Source: Stenotrophomonas acidaminiphila
Lineage (GTDB): Bacteria; Pseudomonadota; Gammaproteobacteria; Xanthomonadales; Xanthomonadaceae
NCBI RefSeq assembly: GCF_001431595.1
Contig: NZ_LDJO01000062.1
Coordinates: 1 to 38,927, forward strand
Direction: 5' to 3'
Length of the DNA stretch: 38,927 nt
Shown here: piece by piece, positions 33,668-38,927 of the stretch
Layout: every line of letters begins with the position of its first letter
Position numbering within the stretch: position 1 is the first letter of the stretch
Made by a program: the position numbers and the translations under genes
Notes under the pieces: model-generated
Seen by the model: the letters and a program-made list of their open reading frames with translations, nothing else
What the model was told of the DNA's origin: nothing
The model's database searches: none

Positions 33668-33681
33668 TTGATCCAGATCAA
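33668..33681. promoter_or_regulatory. Perfect FNR/Anr box between globin and ccoG-like genes
   Basis: TTGATCCAGATCAA fits the palindrome TTGAT-N4-ATCAA exactly. It is 56 bp upstream of the globin gene and 119 bp upstream of the divergent small membrane gene, so it could serve either direction. The protein binding it would be Anr/FNR; that gene is not in the window. Confidence 0.8.
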
Positions 33682-33799
33682 GGCTGCCCGGCCCGGGGCT
33701 GCCTAGGCTGAAGGCAAGTCCGCCCTTGCCTTCACCGCCGCTTCGGCGAAGCGGCAAGCACCGATTGTACGCCCGACAGGCCCCGCGTCCGATGTCACC

Positions 33800-34087
33800 A
33801 TGATCGACCCCGACACCTCGTCCCCCGCGCCCCCCTCCCCGGTACAGAAGCTGGGCGCGGTGCTGTGGCCGAGCTTCTTCGTCGCGGTGGTCGCGTCGGT
33901 GCTGTTCTTCGCCTTCTTCGACCCGCTGGACCTGCAGCGCATCGGCTTTCCGCAACATGCGATCAGCCGCGGCCTCGGCTATACCGCCGGCTTCTTCCTG
34001 GCGTGGCTGGGCACGTTCTGCGCCTGCAGCGTGACCGCCCTGCTGCTGCGCGCGCCCGGTGGCGACGAAGAGCCGCCGCTGGAATGA
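33800..34087 (+). CDS. Small two-span membrane protein upstream of ccoG-like gene
   Basis: A 95-residue protein with two membrane helices (about 20-42 and 58-82), a disordered Pro-rich start and an acidic end. I do not recognise its family. It overlaps the following CcoG-like gene by ATGA and is transcribed away from an FNR box, so a role in low-oxygen respiration or cytochrome oxidase assembly is inferred from position. Confidence 0.65.
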   Translation: MIDPDTSSPAPPSPVQKLGAVLWPSFFVAVVASVLFFAFFDPLDLQRIGFPQHAISRGLGYTAGFFLAWLGTFCACSVTALLLRAPGGDEEPPLE

Positions 34088-35196
34088 GCAGCATCCAGCG
34101 CCCCGGCTACTCCGCGACCGCGCACCCGGCCGCGCCCACACGCCGGGCACCGGTGCAGCGGCGCCATGTCGCGCAATGGCTGGTGCTGGCGCTGATGCTG
34201 GGCCTGTTCTACGGCGTGCCATGGCTGCGCTGGCATGATGCCCCCTTGCTGCTGTTCGACATCGAGGCACGCCGCATCCACTTCTTCGGCCTTGGCCTGC
34301 GCACCGATGCGATCGTGCCACTGCTGTGGCTGGCGCTGGCAGGACTGGCCGCGCTGTGCCTGGTCACCAGCCTGTACGGCCGGCTGTGGTGCGCCTATGC
34401 CTGCCCGCAGACCGTACTGACCCGCCTGCACCGCGCAGTGCGCCGCCTCACCACGCTCAACGGGCGGGCCGGCGGGCGCACCGAGCCGGTACTGCGGCAC
34501 GCGCTGTGGGCCGCGGTATCGCTGTGGACCGGCATCACCTTCGTGGGTTATTTCTCACCGATCGGCGGCCTGGTCGGCGGCTTGCCCGCCTTCGAGCTCG
34601 GGGGCTGGAAAGTATTCTGGATCGCCTTCTACGCCCTGGCCACCTGGGCCAACGTGCTGTTCCTGCACGAGCAGGTCTGCACCTACCTGTGCCCATACGG
34701 CCGCGTGCAGCCATGGCTGACCGACGCCTTCACCCCGTCCATCCACTATGACGCGCGGCGCGGCGAGCCACGCGGCGCACGCGCGGCCGGCGGCGGCAGC
34801 GTGATGCAGCGTGCGCGTGGCCTGCTGGATCCGGTGACCGCGCGCGACTATGTGTTCCGCGCCGCACACCCTGCCAGCGCCGGCCCGCGCCCGACCTTCA
34901 GCGACGCCCATCTCGGCGACTGCACGGATTGCGACGCCTGCGTGCGTGCCTGCCCGATCGGCCTGGACATCCGCAACGGCCGCAACGACTCGTGCATCGA
35001 ATGCAATGCCTGCACGGATGCCTGCGACGACACCATGGCCCGCAACGGCTTCCCTGCCGGGCTCATCCTGCGTACCAGCATCGCCCGCATCGAGCAGCGC
35101 CCCCCCGCTACCTTCCGCGCCCGGCCGCTGCTGTTCGGCGCGCTGACCGCGCTGTTCCTGGTCCTGGCGATCACCGGGCTGCTGGCGGCCAGCTGA
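34084..35196 (+). CDS. CcoG-like membrane ferredoxin, shortened
   Basis: A 370-residue polytopic iron-sulphur protein. Membrane helices include VAQWLVLALMLGLFYGVPW and two to three further segments, with conserved YGRLWCAYACPQTV and EQVCTYLCPYGRVQPWL. Two [4Fe-4S] clusters are indicated by CTDCDACVRACP and CIECNACTDAC. This matches CcoG/RdxA, which reduces copper for cbb3 oxidase assembly. Typical CcoG continues with a C-terminal Ig-like FixG domain of over 100 residues; here the chain ends after one more membrane helix. No ccoNOP genes are nearby. Confidence 0.8.
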   Translation: MSSIQRPGYSATAHPAAPTRRAPVQRRHVAQWLVLALMLGLFYGVPWLRWHDAPLLLFDIEARRIHFFGLGLRTDAIVPLLWLALAGLAALCLVTSLYGRLWCAYACPQTVLTRLHRAVRRLTTLNGRAGGRTEPVLRHALWAAVSLWTGITFVGYFSPIGGLVGGLPAFELGGWKVFWIAFYALATWANVLFLHEQVCTYLCPYGRVQPWLTDAFTPSIHYDARRGEPRGARAAGGGSVMQRARGLLDPVTARDYVFRAAHPASAGPRPTFSDAHLGDCTDCDACVRACPIGLDIRNGRNDSCIECNACTDACDDTMARNGFPAGLILRTSIARIEQRPPATFRARPLLFGALTALFLVLAITGLLAAS

Positions 35197-35208
35197 CGCC
35201 GCGCCGGC

Positions 35209-36231
35209 TCAGGGCGTTTCCACCGCATAGCCACGCGCCTGCAGCCGGGCCAGGTAGCCATCGGCAGCCAGCAGGCCGTCGACCGGCAACATCGCGAACG
35301 TCTCGCGGTTCCGGCCCAGCGCCTCCTCGGCGATCGTCATCCAGTGCCGGTAGCCACGCTCGCGCAGATCGCCATAGCCGCGGTTGCGGGCGAAGCCGGA
35401 ATCGGCAACGGCACGCAGGCAGGCGCCATCGGCGTCTTCCAGGCGCAACTGGCGCAACGCCTCGACGTCACCGACCGCCCAGGCATTGGCGCGCTCCACC
35501 AGCCGCGGCAGGTCGCGCTCGACCGACGCCAGCTTGTGCTCGAAGCAGGCCACGTCATCGAAACCGCCGGCACGGAACTCGCGGATCGCCGCCTTCGGGT
35601 CGTCGATCTCGAACTTCAGCGTCGTCGAGGTCGGCTTGATGCCGGCGGCCTTGGCCGCCTTCTGCACCACCGGCCAGACCACCGGCTTCTGCCCCAGCCC
35701 GGCCGACTTGATCGCCGCCGCGTACAGTTCGCTGGCGGCGATCATCGGCCGCTTGCGCTCGACCCCACCGTCGCGCCCCAGGTAGCGGCGCTTCTGCGCC
35801 TGCCAGCGCGCATACAGCGCCGGTGGCAGCACATCCTCCAGCTTCGCGCCATCCTCGTTGCGCATCGCTTTCCACGCAGCCGGCGCCAACGCCAGCATGC
35901 CGAAGAAGCCGACGTCGGCATTGAACGACAAGGACGGCGGCAGCAGTACCTGCTGCGAGCGCGCGACGATCGCTTCCACCTCACCCGACTGCCACTGGAT
36001 CCGGTCGGGCAGCGGCGACGCCGTCCCCAGGATCCACAGCACGTGGTCGTCCTTGCTGACCTTCCACAACCCCGGGCCGGGCTGCACGCCATGCACCACC
36101 AGGGTTTCCAGATCGCGGATCGGCGCCGGGTCCGGCGTACTCGCGGGTTCGGCGGGCGGCGCAGCCGCATGCAACTGCGAGAGCGAAACCAACCACAACC
36201 CCACCAGCACACTCCATCGGGCAACGCGCAT
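35209..36231 (-). CDS. TraB/GumN family protein, secreted
   Basis: A 340-residue protein with a signal peptide (MRVARWSVLVGLWLVSLSQLHA, cut near residue 23) and the TraB/GumN fold: LWKVSKDDHVLWILGTASPLP near the N-terminus and ETFAMLPVDGLLAADGYLARLQARGY at the C-terminus. Family members are predicted metalloproteases, but the GxxH motif usual in the N-terminal part reads GTAS here, so catalysis is doubtful. ATG 36231 is preferred because AGGA lies just upstream. It is convergent with the ccoG-like gene, 12 bp apart. Confidence 0.8.
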   Translation of the reverse strand: MRVARWSVLVGLWLVSLSQLHAAAPPAEPASTPDPAPIRDLETLVVHGVQPGPGLWKVSKDDHVLWILGTASPLPDRIQWQSGEVEAIVARSQQVLLPPSLSFNADVGFFGMLALAPAAWKAMRNEDGAKLEDVLPPALYARWQAQKRRYLGRDGGVERKRPMIAASELYAAAIKSAGLGQKPVVWPVVQKAAKAAGIKPTSTTLKFEIDDPKAAIREFRAGGFDDVACFEHKLASVERDLPRLVERANAWAVGDVEALRQLRLEDADGACLRAVADSGFARNRGYGDLRERGYRHWMTIAEEALGRNRETFAMLPVDGLLAADGYLARLQARGYAVETP

Positions 36232-36350
36232 GTCCGTTCCTGACATCCGGGAAAGGCGCGAATCTAGCCGGTTCCACGCCCCTGCGCGTTAAGGTGGCGG
36301 GAGTTGCCGACGACGCCCGCTCTCAGCAGTGGCAGCGCACACGGCGCAAC

Positions 36351-36384
36351 GAAAAACGGCCTGCACCATGAAGTGCAAGCCGTT
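36351..36384 (-). terminator. Rho-independent terminator after tRNA-Pro
   Basis: A 12-bp stem (36355-36366 with 36373-36384; AACGGCCTGCAC/GTGCAAGCCGTT, one G-U wobble) encloses a 6-nt loop. On the minus strand it is followed by a run of T residues. It lies 18 nt past the tRNA-Pro end. Confidence 0.85.
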
Positions 36385-36401
36385 GATCAGCAAGCAGTAA
36401 T

Positions 36402-36478
36402 TGGTCGGGACGGCCGGATTCGAACCGACGACCCTCTGCCCCCCAGGCAGATGCGCTACCAGGCTGCGCTACGCCCCG
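36402..36478 (-). tRNA. tRNA-Pro(GGG)
   Basis: A 77-nt tRNA with encoded CCA. Acceptor CGGGGCG pairs with CGTCCCG (one G-U). The anticodon arm is TCTGC-CTGGGGG-GCAGA, anticodon GGG, and the T arm carries GGTTCGAATCC. It has its own terminator. The gene order pheT-ihfA-merR-tRNA-Pro is common in Xanthomonadaceae. Confidence 0.96.
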
Positions 36479-36544
36479 ATCGTTACTGCATGCCGCCACC
36501 GTGGTGGCGAGCCGGCGATTATACGCGTATTGCCGTGGATGCGG

Positions 36545-36901
36545 TCAACGCCGCAGCAACTGCAGCACTTCCTCCAGCTCCATGCGCACCTGCCTGATGA
36601 TCTGGTTGCTCAGCGCCGACTCCTGCCGCGCGCCCTCGCCTTCAAGACGAAGGCGGGCACCGCCGATGGTGTAGCCCTGTTCGTACAGCAGGCCGCGGAT
36701 CTGCCGCACCATCAGCACGTCGTGGCGCTGGTAGTAGCGGCGGTTGCCGCGGCGCTTGGCGGGCTCCAGGCTGGGAAACTCGGTTTCCCAGTAACGCAGC
36801 ACGTGCGGCTTCACGTCGCACAGCTCGCTGACCTCACCGATGGTGAAGTAACGCTTGGCCGGAATCGGCGGAAGTTCGCGGTTACTGCCCGGATCCAGCA
36901 T
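36545..36901 (-). CDS. MerR family transcriptional regulator
   Basis: A 118-residue protein with a MerR HTH at about 18-85: [25 protein letters not shown], then [25 protein letters not shown]. The short C-terminal helix (about 95-118) probably dimerises. There are no metal-binding cysteines other than Cys28, so it is unlikely to be a metal sensor. Its start overlaps the end of ihfA by 20 bp; this ihfA-merR pairing is widespread in gammaproteobacteria. Its targets are unknown. Confidence 0.9.
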   Translation of the reverse strand: MLDPGSNRELPPIPAKRYFTIGEVSELCDVKPHVLRYWETEFPSLEPAKRRGNRRYYQRHDVLMVRQIRGLLYEQGYTIGGARLRLEGEGARQESALSNQIIRQVRMELEEVLQLLRR

Positions 36902-37181
36902 ATGCCTCCACCCGCTCCTTGAGCTTCTGGCCCGGACGGAAGGTGACCACCGTGCGGGCGGAAATCGGAATCTCCTCCCCGGTCTTGGGATTGCGGCCCG
37001 GGCGCTGGTTCTTGCGCCGCAGGTCGAAATTGCCGAAGCCGGACAGCTTCACCTGACGTCCCTGTTCCAATGCATCGCGCAGCACGTCGAAGAACGCATC
37101 GACGAACTCCTTGGCCTCGCGCTTGTTCAAGCCGACCTCGTCGAACAACCGGTCGGCCATCTCCGCCTTGGTCAATGCCAT
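36882..37181 (-). CDS. ihfA: Integration host factor alpha subunit
   Basis: A 99-residue HU/IHF family protein. [27 protein letters not shown] is the alpha-subunit opening. The signature [22 protein letters not shown], with the intercalating Pro in the [12 protein letters not shown] arm, is intact. IHF bends DNA and assists many site-specific recombinases. It lies 23 nt after pheT and is probably transcribed with it. Confidence 0.97.
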   Translation of the reverse strand: MALTKAEMADRLFDEVGLNKREAKEFVDAFFDVLRDALEQGRQVKLSGFGNFDLRRKNQRPGRNPKTGEEIPISARTVVTFRPGQKLKERVEAYAGSGQ

Positions 37182-37204
37182 GCCTGTTCCCTGTTACCTG
37201 CGCT

Positions 37205-38927
37205 TCAACCCCGGATCCTGGCGCCGTGTTCATGCTCGACGGCGGCCACCACGGAGGCGACCACGGCGTCCACGTCGCGGTCCGTCAGAGTGCGCGAGGT
37301 GTCCTGCAAAATCAAGCCCATAGCCAGACTCTTGAATCCGGGTTCGACGCCCTGGCCGACGTAGCGGTCGAACAGCACGACCTCGCGCAGCAGGCTGCCC
37401 GCGGCCTGGCGGATGGTCGCCGACAGCGCCGCCCACTCGACCGCCTCGGCCGCCACCACGGCCAGGTCGCGGCGTACCGCCGGGAACCGCGACAGCTCGC
37501 CGGCGCGTGGCAGCGCACGCGCGGCCAGCGGCTCCAGGTCCAGCTCGAACGCCAGCACTTCCACGTCGATCTCCATCGCCGCTGCCAGGCGCGGGTGCAG
37601 CTGGCCGATCCAGCCGATGCGCTGGCCGTCGCGCCAGACGTCGGCCGACCGTGCCGGGTGCGCGAACGGGTGCTGCGCGACACGGAACTCAAGCTGCGCC
37701 CCGGCGGCGGCGGCCAGCGACTGCAGGTCGCCCTTGAGGTCATGGAAATCGACCTTGCGCGCCTTCTCGCCCCATTGCAGCGCCGCGGCATCGCCACAGA
37801 CCGCCGCGGCAACGCGCACGGTTTCACGCGGCGCCTGCCCGGCTTCGCCGGCCTGCTGCGCGAACACGCGCCCCAGTTCGAACAGGCGTACGCGGCCGGC
37901 CTGGCGCGCGACATTGCGGCCCAGCGTGGCCACCAGGCCCGGCAGCAGCATCGGCCGCATCACCGCCAGCTCCGCCGACAGCGGATTGGCCAGCGCCACG
38001 CGACCGTCCAGCAGCGACCAGTCGTCCAGCAGCTGCGCATCGACGAAGGCGTAGTTGATGGTTTCCAGCATGTCGCGCGCCACCAGCTGGCGGCGCACGC
38101 TCAGCTCGTCCAGGCGGGTTTCGCTGGGCATGGCGATGCGTGCCGCACCCGCGGGCAGCGTGGTCGGGATCTGCTCGTAGCCGTGGATGCGCGCGAGCTC
38201 CTCGATCAGGTCCTCTTCGATGGCGATATCGAAGCGCCGGCTCGGCGCGGTGACATTCCAGCCTTCGGCCGCCGGCGCCACCTCCATGCCCAGCGCGCGC
38301 AGGATGCGCTCGACCTCGGCATCGTCGATGGCGATGCCGAGCACGCGCGCGATGCGTGCGCGGCGCAGCAGGATCGTGGCCGCCACGGGCAGGTCCGCCT
38401 CGCGCACGGCCTCGGTGACCGGCGCCGGCACGCCGCCGGCCAGGTCCAGCACCAGGCGGGTGGCGTATTCGATCGCGGTGCGCGGCAACTGCGGATCGAC
38501 GCCGCGCTCGAAACGGTGGCCGGCATCGGTGTGCAGGCCCAGCTTGCGGCCGCGGCCCATGATCGCGGCCGGCGCGAAATGCGCCGCCTCGAGGAACACG
38601 TTGCTGGTGGCGTCGGTGACCCGGGTATCGAAGCCCCCCATCATCCCGGCCAGGCCGACCGGGCGGTCGGCATCGGTGATCACCAGGAAGCTGTCGTCCA
38701 GGGTCGCATCACGGCCATCGAGCAGCTTCAGGGTTTCGCCGGCGCGCGAGCGGCGCACGCCGATGCCACCCTTGAGCGTGTCCAGGTCGTAGGCATGCAT
38801 CGGCTGGCCCAGTTCCAGCATCACGTACTGGGTGATGTCCACCAGCAGCGACACCGGGCGCACGCCACTGCGGCGCAGCCGCTCGGCCATCCACGAAGGC
38901 GTGGCCGCACGCGCATCGACGCCTTCG
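37205..38927 (-). CDS. pheT: Phenylalanyl-tRNA synthetase beta subunit, 5' end outside window
   Basis: The C-terminal 573 residues of PheT (family length about 790). Visible parts: the B3/B4 domain (LVDITQYVMLELGQPMHAYDLD, the editing region), B5 (RIARVLGIAI...RILRALGMEV, DIAIEEDLIEELARIHGY), the core domain (ETINYAFVD, NPLSAELAVMRPMLLPGL) and the C-terminal FDX-ACB anticodon-binding domain (RFPAVRRDLAVV, FDRYVG, RTLTDRDVD). The frame stays open to the window end. PheT with PheS charges tRNA-Phe. Confidence 0.97.
   Translation of the reverse strand, partial: EGVDARAATPSWMAERLRRSGVRPVSLLVDITQYVMLELGQPMHAYDLDTLKGGIGVRRSRAGETLKLLDGRDATLDDSFLVITDADRPVGLAGMMGGFDTRVTDATSNVFLEAAHFAPAAIMGRGRKLGLHTDAGHRFERGVDPQLPRTAIEYATRLVLDLAGGVPAPVTEAVREADLPVAATILLRRARIARVLGIAIDDAEVERILRALGMEVAPAAEGWNVTAPSRRFDIAIEEDLIEELARIHGYEQIPTTLPAGAARIAMPSETRLDELSVRRQLVARDMLETINYAFVDAQLLDDWSLLDGRVALANPLSAELAVMRPMLLPGLVATLGRNVARQAGRVRLFELGRVFAQQAGEAGQAPRETVRVAAAVCGDAAALQWGEKARKVDFHDLKGDLQSLAAAAGAQLEFRVAQHPFAHPARSADVWRDGQRIGWIGQLHPRLAAAMEIDVEVLAFELDLEPLAARALPRAGELSRFPAVRRDLAVVAAEAVEWAALSATIRQAAGSLLREVVLFDRYVGQGVEPGFKSLAMGLILQDTSRTLTDRDVDAVVASVVAAVEHEHGARIRG

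Overview
The window joins two kinds of DNA. Positions about 21 to 31520 are most of an integrative and conjugative element (ICE) of the Tn4371 type, with the end that normally carries the integrase missing to the left. Positions about 31520 to 38927 are chromosome. The chromosomal part (pheT-ihfA-merR-tRNA-Pro, a hemN/truncated-globin/ccoG-like microaerobic cluster, high GC) suggests a gammaproteobacterium of the Xanthomonadaceae/Lysobacteraceae type. The first 20 bases look like residual Tn5 mosaic-end adapter, so position 1 is probably a contig end.

ICE layout, left to right: small ICE regulators (DUF2958, DUF2285, HTH); a replication and partition block (repA, three iteron-like repeats, an AT-rich stretch, parA, a ribbon-helix-helix protein, DUF2840); transfer initiation (traF peptidase, an Arg-rich ORF holding an oriT-like hairpin, DUF3363 relaxase rlxS). 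An accessory cassette on the minus strand follows at 7548-16740: a TorF-like porin, kdpA, kdpB, kdpC, a PtsN-like EIIA, kdpD and kdpE, together a high-affinity K+ uptake system with its own sensor and regulator. After an AT-rich control region with five copies of a 9-bp motif come the LysR regulator (traR), an EexN-type exclusion lipoprotein, a terminator, and the mating-pair block traG, RHH, trbB, C, D, E, J, K, L, F, G, I and DUF2274. Many of these genes overlap by ATGA.

The most unusual part is the right end. On the minus strand at 31037-31353 the ICE carries a complete tRNA-Leu(UAA) gene. Its anticodon is split after U34 by a 232-nt group I intron closely resembling the cyanobacterial tRNA-Leu(UAA) intron. 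About 160 nt further on lies the 5' half of a different, chromosomal tRNA-Leu(UAA), cut at its anticodon loop. The simplest reading is that the ICE integrates into the anticodon loop of the host tRNA-Leu(UAA), destroying it, and brings a replacement. The intron breaks the integration target within the replacement, so the element's own copy cannot be attacked and still yields a normal 85-nt tRNA after splicing. A terminator for this tRNA overlaps the end of the last trb-operon gene.

The chromosomal flank holds hemN, a group III truncated haemoglobin, a small membrane protein and a shortened CcoG-like ferredoxin. FNR/Anr-type palindromes lie upstream of hemN and of the globin gene. Beyond these are a TraB/GumN protein, tRNA-Pro(GGG), a MerR regulator, ihfA and the 3' part of pheT, which runs off the window.
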